DNA of 64,000 bases, taken from assembly GCA_031253755.1 (NCBI GenBank), contig JAIRVT010000032.1, positions 21,844 through 85,843 on the forward strand, read 5' to 3'. Both the position numbers and the translations under genes were made by a program. The notes below the pieces were generated by a model. It saw nothing but the letters and a program-made list of their open reading frames with translations. It had not been told where the DNA came from and ran no database searches. This stretch comes from Enterobacteriaceae bacterium. GTDB taxonomy: Bacteria > Pseudomonadota > Gammaproteobacteria > Enterobacterales > Enterobacteriaceae. Shown one piece after another: positions 22,869 through 32,726 of this stretch (positions are counted from its first letter, which is position 1; the number at the start of each line of letters is the position of its first letter).

Positions 22869-24350
22869 ATGACTATGCGTTTCTTTGACACTGCTCATCG
22901 TATGCCGTTGTACCTGTGGTGTTTTGGCTATGCGATATTATGGATAGCGACCAGTTATTCACTTGATCCGACGGTGCCGTATGATGCGGTAGAAGCCTTA
23001 AATTGGGGGATAAACGGAGAGTGGGGTTCGCCGAAAAATCCGTGGCTGGTCGGTAGCATGATGTTGCCGGTTATCGCTATCAAGGCGATTTCGCTCAGCT
23101 TCTACTGGTATTTCACTCACTTTATCGCCATTGCCATCGGGATGTTTGGCGTCTGGCAACTGGCTTTCCGGTTAACCGACAAAGTTGAATTGGCCTGGCT
23201 TGCGATACTGAGCCTCAATTTATCAGGCATTATTAATTTCGATATTATTCCTTACAATGATAATTACCTGTTGGTCATGTTGTGGCCGTGGGCACTGTTG
23301 TTTTTCCTCAAAGCCATTGATGACCATCCGAAATGGTGGCTGGCTTTTGCGTTGGCGATTGGTCTGGCGACAATGGCGAAATACTCTTCACTGGCGATTG
23401 TCGGTTCAGTTTTTCTGCTGTCCCTGTTTGTGGCTAAAGTCCGTCGCCATTATCGGGAACCGGTGTTTTATCTTGCTATTGCCTTGTGGTTTTTGTTGGT
23501 GACTCCCAACATTTGGTGGCTGGTACATAACGATTTTGCCGCTTTTAAGTGGGTGGATTCTCAAATTGAGCGAGGGTTTAATCTGCATACCACACTCGCG
23601 GTACTTTCCGTGTTTTATCCTCTTATTATTGTCGGAATAATTATTTATCTGTCAGGCGGAAGAATCGGCTGGCCGCAGAAACAATCCAACAAGCTGATGA
23701 ATATCGTTATTCTTTTGCCCTTGCTGATTATTTATGGCTGGTTCTCTTTCAATCTTGGCGGACGCATTACCGAATGGCTGCAACCTTTCAGTGCAGTTGC
23801 ACCTGCGTTGCTGGTAGGCTCAATCACGCTGCCTCCGCGCAAATCTTTATTGGGAACATTACGCGTTCTGGCCGTATTCGGTGTCCTGATGCTTATCGGC
23901 TATGCCGCCGTGATGCTGGCGAATGTCCGTGGAGCTGGGGAAAAATTCGTCGGAATAAACGTGTTTACTCGCCAACTTGATCAGCGCTGGAGTGAACGTT
24001 ATTCAACACCATTACGTTATGTTGGCGGTGAATATCTGCATCAATGGCTGACGTTTTATAGCCATTATCGTCCACAGACCATCCAGCCGTGGGAAATAGG
24101 CGACGGTGCGCCTCCCAATATTTATAACCGCCATATTAAAGAGAGCGATATTGTGGAGTATGGTGCATTGCTGGTGGGAGAAAGAGGAACAAGTTGTCAA
24201 AAGGAACATTTCCAACCCATGTTGGCAGCTTGGCCGGGATTAACGGTCAGCCATAAAGAAGCCTTTACATTCCAAGCGCAGCCGGGCGCAGATCCTGAAA
24301 CTGTCTGTATTGGCTTTGTTGATCCGCAGAAAACTCAACATCATCAATGA
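22869..24350 (+). CDS. GT39/ArnT-like membrane glycosyltransferase
   Basis: The 493-aa polytopic protein has about ten to twelve hydrophobic segments and a soluble C-terminal part (about 360-493). The first periplasmic loop holds acidic residues (DPTVPYDAVEALNW) where GT-C enzymes of the PMT/ArnT type place catalytic Asp/Glu. YNDNYLLVMLWPWALLFFLKA resembles the conserved GT39 helix. Such enzymes transfer sugars from polyprenyl-phosphate carriers to lipid A, protein or glycans; the acceptor cannot be told from sequence. ATG 22875 is an alternative start. No other envelope gene is adjacent. Confidence 0.7.
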   Translation: MTMRFFDTAHRMPLYLWCFGYAILWIATSYSLDPTVPYDAVEALNWGINGEWGSPKNPWLVGSMMLPVIAIKAISLSFYWYFTHFIAIAIGMFGVWQLAFRLTDKVELAWLAILSLNLSGIINFDIIPYNDNYLLVMLWPWALLFFLKAIDDHPKWWLAFALAIGLATMAKYSSLAIVGSVFLLSLFVAKVRRHYREPVFYLAIALWFLLVTPNIWWLVHNDFAAFKWVDSQIERGFNLHTTLAVLSVFYPLIIVGIIIYLSGGRIGWPQKQSNKLMNIVILLPLLIIYGWFSFNLGGRITEWLQPFSAVAPALLVGSITLPPRKSLLGTLRVLAVFGVLMLIGYAAVMLANVRGAGEKFVGINVFTRQLDQRWSERYSTPLRYVGGEYLHQWLTFYSHYRPQTIQPWEIGDGAPPNIYNRHIKESDIVEYGALLVGERGTSCQKEHFQPMLAAWPGLTVSHKEAFTFQAQPGADPETVCIGFVDPQKTQHHQ

Positions 24351-24375
24351 GACGGTATTCAATCAAGCGAATAAG

Positions 24376-24420
24376 AAATATGATTTCATATTGGTAATCA
24401 TATTTCGCTGGTGCTATAGT
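24376..24420 (+). promoter_or_regulatory. Putative promoter and palindromic operator before the Bcr-type exporter
   Basis: AATATGATTTCATATT (24377-24392) is a palindrome with a 2-bp centre, and AAATATGATT / AATCATATTT (24376-24385 and 24396-24405) is a second, nested inverted repeat. They overlap a candidate promoter TTGGTA (24391) - 18 bp - TATAGT (24415-24420). The arrangement fits repression by a dimeric winged-helix regulator such as the cluster MarR protein; that link is inference. Confidence 0.55.
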
Positions 24421-24448
24421 CTCGCAATCTATTCATGATATGGGATGA

Positions 24449-25693
24449 ATGACAGTGAAAAACACAGGGAATATATTAAATGACAATCAGTTAGATATGA
24501 TCGTTTCACCTGACCAAAAAGGTGCGCTGGGTTTTAAACTTGTTTTAGTTCTTGGCATGTTAAGTGCTATTGGCGCACTTTCTACTGACATGTATCTTCC
24601 TTTGTTTCCTGCCATGTCACACGCATTAATCACCTCTCAGGCAGGTATTCAGTTAAGCCTGACATCATTCATGATAGGGCTTGCACTTGGGCAACTCATT
24701 ATTGGCCCGTGGTCTGATGTGATTGGCAGAAGGAAACTGTTGTTAGGTGGTATGGTTTTGCTGACGGTGGCGTCCATTGCTTGTGCATTTGCTCCAAGTA
24801 TTGAAATGTTAATTATTAGCCGTTTCTTTCAGGGGGCTGGTGGTGCAGCAGGTATTGTCCTGACTAGAGCCATTGTTTCTGACCTTAGTTTTGGTAACAA
24901 AGCCGCCTACTATTTCAACCTAATACTGGCGATACAAGGTATAGCGCCGATAGTTGCGCCATTGCTGGGAGGGGTTGCGGCACACTTTCCGTGGCCGACA
25001 GTATTTATTTTTTTGACGGTGATTTCACTGATACTCACCTTTTTAACGTTCATTTATGTACCGGAAAGTTTACCCAATAAATCAACATATAACGGGGCGA
25101 AGAACCATGTAATTAAGCCATTTTTCAAACTGTTCCAAAATAGAATCTATATGGGATATACATTAGTATTCTCCGCCACCTTTGGCGCACTGTTTGCCTA
25201 TATTTCAGCATCTCCTTTTATCTACCAATCTCTGTTTAAGTTCACACCGGGCTGGTTCTCCGTTGTGTTTGCGATTAATGCCGGCATTATGATGGTCAGC
25301 AGTATTCTGAGCGCCCGGTGGGTGGAGAAAATCGGCGCTAAAATGCTGGTTATGATCGGTGTTATCACCACTTTTGCCTTAGCCGGTTTATTGCTGATAG
25401 TAAATTATCTCAGTGTTTATCAGCTTGAGTTAACGACGGCTATTTTCATGCTGCTGATGTTTACTATGGCGCTGGTTTTTGGCAATGCCGCGAGTCTGGC
25501 ATTAAGTGCAGTTCCTGATGTAAAAGGCGCAGGCTCAGCTCTACTTGGTGCTCTTCAGTTTGGCGTTGCTTCTTTGACAGCATTTTTAACCGGTCTTGGT
25601 AAATCGGTATCTCTATTTCCTGTCTCTGTTGTATTAATGGGATGTGGAATTATCACGCTTTTATCCTTGGTATTAGTCCGTGTAAGGAGATAA
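24449..25693 (+). CDS. Bcr/CflA-family MFS drug exporter (MfsX-like)
   Basis: The 414-aa protein has twelve predicted membrane segments, the MFS motif A (GPWSDVIGRRKLLLGGM) between helices 2 and 3, and the antiporter-type FFQGAGGAAGIVLTRAIV helix of Bcr/CflA transporters. It ends 5 bp before the UvrA-like gene, so the two are cotranscribed. In the Klebsiella tilivalline cluster the corresponding pair is mfsX-uvrX. Probable role: export of the pyrrolobenzodiazepine. Confidence 0.85.
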   Translation: MTVKNTGNILNDNQLDMIVSPDQKGALGFKLVLVLGMLSAIGALSTDMYLPLFPAMSHALITSQAGIQLSLTSFMIGLALGQLIIGPWSDVIGRRKLLLGGMVLLTVASIACAFAPSIEMLIISRFFQGAGGAAGIVLTRAIVSDLSFGNKAAYYFNLILAIQGIAPIVAPLLGGVAAHFPWPTVFIFLTVISLILTFLTFIYVPESLPNKSTYNGAKNHVIKPFFKLFQNRIYMGYTLVFSATFGALFAYISASPFIYQSLFKFTPGWFSVVFAINAGIMMVSSILSARWVEKIGAKMLVMIGVITTFALAGLLLIVNYLSVYQLELTTAIFMLLMFTMALVFGNAASLALSAVPDVKGAGSALLGALQFGVASLTAFLTGLGKSVSLFPVSVVLMGCGIITLLSLVLVRVRR

Positions 25694-25698
25694 ATAAC

Positions 25699-28002
25699 GT
25701 GACAACCCTCCAACAAAACACGATTGAAATCCGTGGCGCAAGGCAAAACAATCTTCAAGGAATTGATTTATCCATTCCTAAAAATGCCATCACGGTTTTC
25801 ACCGGTGTTTCTGGTTCTGGTAAAAGCTCATTGGTATTTGGCACTATTGCGGCGGAATCTCAACGACAACTCAATGATACTTTTCCGCCTTATATCCGTC
25901 ATCGGCTACCGCATTATGGTCAGCCAGAGGTCGATGAAATCTATAATCTCACGACCGCAATTATCATTAACCAAAAGCGTATTGGTGAAAATATTCGTTC
26001 GACGGTGGGAACGGCATCGGATATTTACACTTTGCTGCGGCTGTTATTTTCCCGTACCGGTGTACCGTTTGTCGGATATTCCAATATCTTCTCTTTCAAT
26101 CATCCCTCAGGAATGTGCCCCAATTGTGAAGGGTTGGGCGTTGCCAGTACGATAGATATCAAAAAACTGGTCAACGAAAATAAATCGTTGAATGAAGGTG
26201 CAATTGAATATCCTACGTTTAAGCCGGAAACCTGGCGCTGGCGTCGATATGCTCATTCTGGCCTGTTTGATAACGATAAAAAAATTGCCGATTACACTGC
26301 GGAAGAACGCCAACTTTTACTGTATGGCGATAATATCGCGCCGAAAAAACCCTCTCCCGAATGGCCTAAATCCGCCCTATTTGAAGGCATTATTCCCAGA
26401 TTCACCCGTAGTTATCTGGTGAAAGACAACAAAGAGGATAAAAACGACACATTTCGGAATATCGTGACCATGCAGCAGTGTCCGATTTGCCACGGCCAGC
26501 GGCTGAATAAACAGATCCTGTCATGTTTAATTCAGGGCAAAAGTATTGGCGATTGCGTCGATATGCCGATTGTTGAGTTGGCGCAATTTATCACGACATT
26601 ACATGACGCTTCGGTGGCTCCGTTGATTAATACCTTAAAAGAGCGTTTGGCTTCGATGTGCTCTATCGGTCTGGGGTATCTGAATCTGAACCGTCCGACG
26701 ACAACCTTATCAGGTGGCGAATCGCAGCGGTTAAAGATGGTGAGGCACTTAGGCAGCAGTCTCACCGGTATGACCTATATCATTGATGAACCCAGTACCG
26801 GGTTACATCCGGCAGATATCATGAAATTAAATCGGTTAATCCAGCAATTGCGTGATAAGGGCAACACCATTCTGATGGTTGAACACGACTCGGATGTCAT
26901 TAACATCGCTGATCATGTCATTGATTTAGGCCCCGGCGCAGGTGATAAAGGTGGAACGATCACTTATCAGGGCGATTTGAACGGATTACGTGCATCCGCG
27001 ACATCAACCGGAAAATATCTGTCGCAAACAACTTTTCTTAATCGCGAACCCAAAAAGCCGCGAGCTTTCCTTTCTGTCAGAAACGCAACGAGGCACAACC
27101 TTAAACGGGTTTCTATCGACATTCCGCTGGGAGTCATGCTGGTGGTCAGTGGCGTGGCAGGTTCTGGCAAAAGCTCCTTAATCATGGGTGAAGTTGTTCC
27201 ACAATGTAACAATGCGGTGGTTATCGACCAGAAACCGATTCATACCTCGAAACGTTCTCATATTGCCTCATGGAGCGGTGTTTTTGACACTCTCCGGGAG
27301 CGTTTTGCATTGGCAAATAAGGTGGATAAATCGTGGTTTTCACCCAATGCCAAAGGCGGATGCCCGGAATGTAAAGGATTAGGCGTGATTGAAACCGATT
27401 TAGCCTTTATGGATTCAATCTCTTTACCTTGCGAAGCCTGTCAGGGGCAAAAATTCAACCAAAACACGTTGCGTTATACCTATCGGGGAAAAACGATTGT
27501 AGAACTTATGAATATGCGGGTTGAGCAAGCAGCAGATTTTTTTGCCGGGGACAGCCAGATTCGGCCAATATTAGAAAATATCCGCAATGTTGGCTTGGGT
27601 TATATGCGCCTCGGTGAATCGCTTGATCATCTGTCCGGGGGCGAATGCCAACGACTGAAACTGGCGTCTTATCTGAATAATAAAGGCAGCGTATATGTTT
27701 TTGATGAGCCAACAACCGGGCTTCATCCTTCTGATGTGGCGGTACTGATCAGCTTGTTTCGCCATCTTGTCGAACAGGGAAATTCTGTTTTGATAATTGA
27801 ACATAATATCGATGTTATTGCCGCAGCGGATTGGGTGATTGATTTAGGGGAAGGTGCAGGAACTGCGGGTGGCCAGGTAATGTTCAGCGGCACGCCACAG
27901 GCGATGGTTGAAAATAGCCATTCATTGACGGCTGATTATTTACGCGAGCATTGTGTGAGTAAAACCGATAAAAATAAAACACCGACGAGCCAAACGGGAT
28001 AA
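25699..28002 (+). CDS. uvrX: UvrA-like ABC ATPase, probable pyrrolobenzodiazepine self-resistance protein (UvrX-like)
   Basis: Start GTG 25699 follows AAGGAGA and puts the ATPase immediately at the N-terminus; an upstream ATG at 25642 lies inside the exporter gene. The 767 aa hold two ABC modules: Walker A GVSGSGKSS (about 36-44) and GVAGSGKSS, signatures LSGGESQRL and LSGGECQRL, and UvrA-type zinc motifs CPNCEGLG, CPICHGQ, CPECKGLG and CEACQGQ. It is shorter than housekeeping UvrA (about 940 aa), as in class II UvrA/DrrC resistance proteins. Pyrrolobenzodiazepines alkylate guanine in DNA, so a dedicated UvrA paralogue is a plausible protection factor. Convergent with the ADIC synthase gene. 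Confidence 0.88.
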   Translation: MTTLQQNTIEIRGARQNNLQGIDLSIPKNAITVFTGVSGSGKSSLVFGTIAAESQRQLNDTFPPYIRHRLPHYGQPEVDEIYNLTTAIIINQKRIGENIRSTVGTASDIYTLLRLLFSRTGVPFVGYSNIFSFNHPSGMCPNCEGLGVASTIDIKKLVNENKSLNEGAIEYPTFKPETWRWRRYAHSGLFDNDKKIADYTAEERQLLLYGDNIAPKKPSPEWPKSALFEGIIPRFTRSYLVKDNKEDKNDTFRNIVTMQQCPICHGQRLNKQILSCLIQGKSIGDCVDMPIVELAQFITTLHDASVAPLINTLKERLASMCSIGLGYLNLNRPTTTLSGGESQRLKMVRHLGSSLTGMTYIIDEPSTGLHPADIMKLNRLIQQLRDKGNTILMVEHDSDVINIADHVIDLGPGAGDKGGTITYQGDLNGLRASATSTGKYLSQTTFLNREPKKPRAFLSVRNATRHNLKRVSIDIPLGVMLVVSGVAGSGKSSLIMGEVVPQCNNAVVIDQKPIHTSKRSHIASWSGVFDTLRERFALANKVDKSWFSPNAKGGCPECKGLGVIETDLAFMDSISLPCEACQGQKFNQNTLRYTYRGKTIVELMNMRVEQAADFFAGDSQIRPILENIRNVGLGYMRLGESLDHLSGGECQRLKLASYLNNKGSVYVFDEPTTGLHPSDVAVLISLFRHLVEQGNSVLIIEHNIDVIAAADWVIDLGEGAGTAGGQVMFSGTPQAMVENSHSLTADYLREHCVSKTDKNKTPTSQTG

Positions 28003-28066
28003 TCTATGTAATATTTGAGTAATACACAGATTTCCCGACAAGCCTTTTTTAGGCTGAACTAATGCA

Positions 28067-30079
28067 TTAATTTTGCAGTTTTGTTTCTGCATAATTTACA
28101 GCATTATTAATCATCCAGTTATAAATAGAAAATGCGTCAATCGTTAAAAAAGACTCATTATGAAATTGTATTGATGCCACATTATTAGATTTTAGTGCAA
28201 TAATTTCACTTTCACCTAATCGCTCAAGATAAACCAATTGATTGTATTTTGGCGTAAACCAATGTGGTAATTTGTGCATTGCAGAAAAACTATTATAAAA
28301 CCCAACATGATATGTCATATTCTCAATGGCTATTTTATATTGTGTTCCCTGCCGTGTTTTGGAAAGCCGTTTGATAGGCAAATCAAATTCAGCACAGATC
28401 AGTTGATGCCCTAAACAGGTTCCAATTAATGGTAATTTTTGCTTTAAACGATTTGTAATTAGCGTTCGTCCTGTTGTCATCTTGTCATTATTAACTGCAT
28501 TTGGGTCACCGGGTCCTGGACCAATAAACAGAATATCTGCTTTACCTGAATTCATTAACTGAGGCAAACTCGTACCAGATTTAGACCATGAAACTATAGT
28601 CACATCGTGTCCTATATAGCGTAGTTGGTGGGCAATCATCTCAGTAAACGAATCTTCCATATCAATGAGTGTAATGGATGGAAGAGAAGTGTTCGGTAAT
28701 ACTACTCTTTCAGTGTTCCCCAACCAGAAAGAAGACACTTTATGGTTACGTTGCTGTAATATCTCGTCGATATGACTCAACACATTTTTTGACAATTGGT
28801 TATTGTGAGTTAAATCATTTCTTTTTTTGTCATCAAAAAAAGAACTCATTAAGCCACTCAGTTTTGCTTTGGTCTCTTCGGCTTCATTTTTTGGAATTGA
28901 ATCACGAACAATGGTTGCACCCGAGGTTAATCGAAAATTCCCATTTTTCATAATGTCAGCTGCTCTAATCAAAATAGCAGAATCCATATAACGTTGATTA
29001 TTCTTAACTCCAATCATTCCGATAATACCACTGTAATATCCGCGCCCGCAGTTTTCTCTACGTTTAATAACTTGGGATGCATTTTTTACAGGACTTCCTG
29101 TCACAGTAGGTGCAAATAAAGATTCTTTTAGAATAGTTTGAATTGTCTGTGATGTTGAACCACTAATAAAATATTCTGTATGTGCTACTCGAGACATCAT
29201 TTTTAATTTTGGACCTGTTACGGTAATATCACTGTCACATATACGGGTCATCATTTTTAGCTCTTCATCAACAACCATGAAAAGTTCATTCTGTTCCTTT
29301 TTATTATTAATAAAATGATATAAGGCTTGTTCTATTTCTTCTGGTGGATATTTTAACGTACCACTTATTGGATTCATGGCTACTTTACTACCCTCTACCA
29401 TTATATGTTGTTCCGGGCTGCTGCCGATAAAATAGCGTTCGCCAGTATAAACAATCCATGTCCAATAAGAACCATGTTCGTTTACTAGTAATTTATTAAA
29501 TATTGAAATTGCTCCTTCTAATGAAAAATTTTCAATATTACCCTCTAAACTTCTCGATATGACAAAATTACTACCTTCTCCGGTACTAATTTCATCATTA
29601 ATAACATCTTCTACTATTTGTTTATAACATTCATCTGTGATATCAAAATGTATATTAGCTGCATTCATTGGTTTTTTTTTATTAATAAACTCCAAATTAC
29701 TTATTTGATAACGCGTTTGAGTTTCAATATTCATAATAATTACAGGTTCGTTATCTTCATGGCATGCAAACCCTTTTTCAGCGATTTGATTGAATGGAAT
29801 AATAATTAGTTGAGAAGTGCTTAGATCTTTTGGCAGTGCATTCATCTCTCCAGCACAATCTGATTTAAATGAAGGGTTTTTCTCCAAAGAAATTAATTTC
29901 AGGTCTGAAATTGAATGGCTGTAATTTATTTCTCCCTCAAAACATAAGAAAGAGTTTTTATCATCAGATAATGGTCGATAAATACATGCAAAAGGTTTAT
30001 TCGTTTTCACTAAACGGTTAAAGAGATTTTGAGTATTATCTGATTTTAACTCTCCTTGTTGTAATTCTTGCCTCGACAT
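28067..30079 (-). CDS. phzE: 2-amino-2-deoxyisochorismate (ADIC) synthase, PhzE-like (AdsX)
   Basis: Converts chorismate plus glutamine to ADIC. The 670-aa fusion has an anthranilate-synthase-I-like chorismate domain (about 150-440, with GSPVKNA and RENCGRGYYSGIIG) and a C-terminal class I glutamine amidotransferase (FIGPGPGDPN; nucleophile Cys near 555 in GTCLGHQL; His-Glu in FHNES). This is the PhzE layout. No PhzF or PhzG occurs nearby, so the product goes to 3-hydroxyanthranilate, not phenazine. Last gene of a four-gene minus-strand operon; visibly AT-rich. Confidence 0.9.
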   Translation of the reverse strand: MSRQELQQGELKSDNTQNLFNRLVKTNKPFACIYRPLSDDKNSFLCFEGEINYSHSISDLKLISLEKNPSFKSDCAGEMNALPKDLSTSQLIIIPFNQIAEKGFACHEDNEPVIIMNIETQTRYQISNLEFINKKKPMNAANIHFDITDECYKQIVEDVINDEISTGEGSNFVISRSLEGNIENFSLEGAISIFNKLLVNEHGSYWTWIVYTGERYFIGSSPEQHIMVEGSKVAMNPISGTLKYPPEEIEQALYHFINNKKEQNELFMVVDEELKMMTRICDSDITVTGPKLKMMSRVAHTEYFISGSTSQTIQTILKESLFAPTVTGSPVKNASQVIKRRENCGRGYYSGIIGMIGVKNNQRYMDSAILIRAADIMKNGNFRLTSGATIVRDSIPKNEAEETKAKLSGLMSSFFDDKKRNDLTHNNQLSKNVLSHIDEILQQRNHKVSSFWLGNTERVVLPNTSLPSITLIDMEDSFTEMIAHQLRYIGHDVTIVSWSKSGTSLPQLMNSGKADILFIGPGPGDPNAVNNDKMTTGRTLITNRLKQKLPLIGTCLGHQLICAEFDLPIKRLSKTRQGTQYKIAIENMTYHVGFYNSFSAMHKLPHWFTPKYNQLVYLERLGESEIIALKSNNVASIQFHNESFLTIDAFSIYNWMINNAVNYAETKLQN

Positions 30080-30125
30080 TATTTCTCCTCATAAATTTTT
30101 ATTGGTTTTTTAGACTGCTAGCATA

Positions 30126-30758
30126 TTATTTCCGTAGATTTTTAATGACTTGTTCCGTCGGTATTACTACTGAACATAGTTCTGCCGCCATATCTAATGC
30201 CAGATGATGTTTTTCTTCTGAAAAATCGGCCACTGCATCTGATACGAAGAAAGTTTCGATATTATGCGAATAAGCATCAATAGCGGTACTTAAACACCCT
30301 ATATGGGCGTACACGCCACAAATGATCAATTGATTACGATTCAAATAGTTTAAATCATGTAGCAGATTAGATTTAAAGAATGCGCTATAACGCCATTTAG
30401 TCAATATTGTTTCATCTTTAATGGGAATCAATGGCGGAGTAATTGCTCGATGCTCATCGATTGCTTTCATACCGTTGCCCCATATATCTTTTAATAATCC
30501 GCGTTGTTCTGGGGTCATACTACCGGGTTGGGCAGTATAAAATACAGGAATATTAAAATTTCTGGCAATATACAGTAGGGTATGGATATTATTTATGACA
30601 TTATTTATCGGACTAACTCCGGTTTCAAAAAAATCCACAAAGTACTTTTGCATATCGTGTATCAATAAAGCTGTACGATTCCTATTCGGTAGCCAATTTG
30701 CTAGAGATTTAGGTAAGTCTGTATGACTAGGTAATGGGTACGATAATATCTTTTTCAT
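30126..30758 (-). CDS. phzD: Isochorismatase-family hydrolase, PhzD-like (IcmX)
   Basis: Hydrolyses ADIC to trans-2,3-dihydro-3-hydroxyanthranilate and pyruvate. The 210-aa protein has catalytic D35 (LLIHDMQ) and K121 (TKWRYSAF). The cysteine of the wider family is replaced by glycine in CGVYAHIGC, which is diagnostic of isochorismatases such as PhzD and EntB rather than amidases. It lacks the EntB carrier domain. Second to last in the operon, 46 bp upstream of the ADIC synthase gene. Confidence 0.93.
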   Translation of the reverse strand: MKKILSYPLPSHTDLPKSLANWLPNRNRTALLIHDMQKYFVDFFETGVSPINNVINNIHTLLYIARNFNIPVFYTAQPGSMTPEQRGLLKDIWGNGMKAIDEHRAITPPLIPIKDETILTKWRYSAFFKSNLLHDLNYLNRNQLIICGVYAHIGCLSTAIDAYSHNIETFFVSDAVADFSEEKHHLALDMAAELCSVVIPTEQVIKNLRK

Positions 30759-30774
30759 GTTGCACCTCTATGCA

Positions 30775-31560
30775 TTAACAACTGCCTAATGCAGCCCCGC
30801 CATCGACCAGTAAAGTTGACAGCGTAGTTTGGCTGGATTCTTCACTTAGATAGAAACAAACAGCAAAGGCAATTTCATCTGATGTGGCAATTTTGTGTAG
30901 TGGGATACCTATACGGAATTGCTCTGGATTACCATCCAATGTACGACTTTTATCGTTCTCATTTTTCCACATGCTCTGTAGCATTGGCGTATCCGTTGAG
31001 CCGGGAGCTACGACATTACATCGTATCCCAAATGGAGCTACTTCTAACCCAAGTGCATATGTAAAAGCCTGAGCAGCCGCTTTTGAAGCACAATATGCAG
31101 CCATCGTTGCTCTTGGTACCCGTGCTGCATTTGAAGCAACTGTCACAATGCTGCCTTTTCTCTGCTCCATCATATAGCTGGCAGCTGCTTTGCTGGTGTT
31201 AAACACTCCCGTCGCATTAACAGCAAAAACATGCTTCCACTCGTCAATATTTGTGTTTTCAACAGATCCGTGCTGCAATACACCAGCACCATTTACCAAA
31301 TAACCAATTGAACCAAGTTGTTTTTTGATTGCGAGAAATGCTCTGTCAACTTGTTCAGGATCGGCAACATCCACGGAAAAACCAATAATTGGCTGAGAAT
31401 ATTTATGGCTAAGTTGATTTACCAAAGATTGTAAAGCATTAGCCTGTTTATCAATAAGTGCTAATATTACGCCTTCTTTCGCCAATCGTTTGGCGATGGC
31501 CTCGCCGATACCACCACATGCACCGGTAATAACGGCAACATATTTTTTATCAAATATCAT
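30775..31560 (-). CDS. EntA/DhbA-like short-chain dehydrogenase (DhbX)
   Basis: Proposed to oxidise dihydro-3-hydroxyanthranilate to 3-hydroxyanthranilate with NAD+. The 261-aa SDR has the Rossmann motif TGACGGIGEAIA (about 12-23), catalytic S143, Y156 and K160 (YCASK), and the PG motif (VAPGSTDTPM). It resembles 2,3-dihydro-2,3-dihydroxybenzoate dehydrogenases, and the Klebsiella tilivalline cluster has a counterpart. The start codon overlaps the preceding stop in ATGA (31557-31560), so translation is probably coupled. Confidence 0.88.
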   Translation of the reverse strand: MIFDKKYVAVITGACGGIGEAIAKRLAKEGVILALIDKQANALQSLVNQLSHKYSQPIIGFSVDVADPEQVDRAFLAIKKQLGSIGYLVNGAGVLQHGSVENTNIDEWKHVFAVNATGVFNTSKAAASYMMEQRKGSIVTVASNAARVPRATMAAYCASKAAAQAFTYALGLEVAPFGIRCNVVAPGSTDTPMLQSMWKNENDKSRTLDGNPEQFRIGIPLHKIATSDEIAFAVCFYLSEESSQTTLSTLLVDGGAALGSC

Positions 31561-32726
31561 AAGTCCTCCTGATTAATTGCCCATTGTTTAATAAGTTCTA
31601 TTGCTTGTGTTTTATTCAAACGTGGATCGCATATAATGTTTGATAATTCAGACTCATTAGGGGTGAAGCCGAAACCAAAGCATTCAGCGATATTTTCAGC
31701 CGTCGTTTCTAAATGAATACCTGCACAACAAGCGTTATGCTCGGCTAATTGAGTTTGAAAACTGGTAACTTCACTCACTATATTTTCAAATATTCGTTGT
31801 TTATTCCCATTCTTTGTTTTTGTTGTATTACCATGCATGGGATCACACATCCAAAGCACAGGAATATCTGTTTTTAATACAGCGTCGATAAGAAAACTAA
31901 GTTTATTAATATTTTTATGACCAAAACGAGTAATAAATGTTAATCGTCCGGGGATTTTTTGCGAGTTGAGCCTGTTGCATAATTTAGTAATTAAATCAGG
32001 AGAGACATTATCGTTGATTTTACAGGCTACAGGGTTATCTATATTTGATAACATCTCCATATGGGGGCTATTTAAACCAAGGGTACGTATTCCAACCCAA
32101 GGCCAGTGAGTGCTGCCAAGATATTTTCGTCCATCCGTAGTAGTTCTTAGTTGCGAATATTCATAATCCAATAATAATGCCTCATGGCTTGTCCAAATTT
32201 TTAAGTTAATATCTGATCGATTTTTAATATAATCATCAATAATAGACAGGGTTTGTGAAGCAGCATGGTAACTCATTAACATTCGTTTTGGATCATTAAT
32301 TCTCGCTTCCGGGATAGGTTCTGGGCTATTTACACTATCGCCGCGCCATACAGGCAATATAATGTTCTGGTATTTTTCAGTTACATTAGAACGTGGTTTT
32401 GTATATTGACCAGCAATACGACCAACTTTGATCACCGGTTTATTTAATAAATTAGATAAAATATCTGATAAATTATGTAAAAAAGTAACTTTTTGAATAA
32501 CCGAATGTTGATCACACTCAATAATACGCTCAGCACAATCACCAATTTGAATTATGGCTGCTTTGCCTGACCAAACATTATTCAACTCCTGATAGAGGTA
32601 GGATAAATCTTTATAATTAATTAATGGTGGTAATTTTAATAATTCTTTTTTAATAACATCTAATGATTTTAAATTTCCCCATATTGGTTGTTGCCATTGG
32701 GAATTTGTGGTTTCTAATTCATTCAT
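31557..32726 (-). CDS. phzC: Class II DAHP synthase, PhzC-like (AroX)
   Basis: Condenses phosphoenolpyruvate and erythrose-4-phosphate to DAHP, raising shikimate flux for the pathway. The 389-aa protein shows class II (plant-type) features: QIGDCAE, VGRIAGQYTKPRSN, WTSHEALLLDYE, and CDPMHGNT near the C-terminus. It is unrelated in sequence to AroF/G/H and so probably escapes their feedback control, as cluster-encoded PhzC does. First gene of the minus-strand operon, divergent from the NRPS genes. Confidence 0.93.
   Translation of the reverse strand: MNELETTNSQWQQPIWGNLKSLDVIKKELLKLPPLINYKDLSYLYQELNNVWSGKAAIIQIGDCAERIIECDQHSVIQKVTFLHNLSDILSNLLNKPVIKVGRIAGQYTKPRSNVTEKYQNIILPVWRGDSVNSPEPIPEARINDPKRMLMSYHAASQTLSIIDDYIKNRSDINLKIWTSHEALLLDYEYSQLRTTTDGRKYLGSTHWPWVGIRTLGLNSPHMEMLSNIDNPVACKINDNVSPDLITKLCNRLNSQKIPGRLTFITRFGHKNINKLSFLIDAVLKTDIPVLWMCDPMHGNTTKTKNGNKQRIFENIVSEVTSFQTQLAEHNACCAGIHLETTAENIAECFGFGFTPNESELSNIICDPRLNKTQAIELIKQWAINQEDL

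Noticed and set aside
28020..28066. A terminator between uvrX and the ADIC synthase gene (AGCCT / AGGCT)
   Set aside because: The stem is only five base pairs with an all-T loop and no following T-run, too weak to call.
28067..32726. A phenazine biosynthesis operon (PhzC, PhzD, PhzE-like genes)
   Set aside because: PhzF, PhzG and true PhzA/B partners are missing, and an EntA-like dehydrogenase plus a divergent NRPS with a terminal reductase point to 3-hydroxyanthranilate and a pyrrolobenzodiazepine instead.
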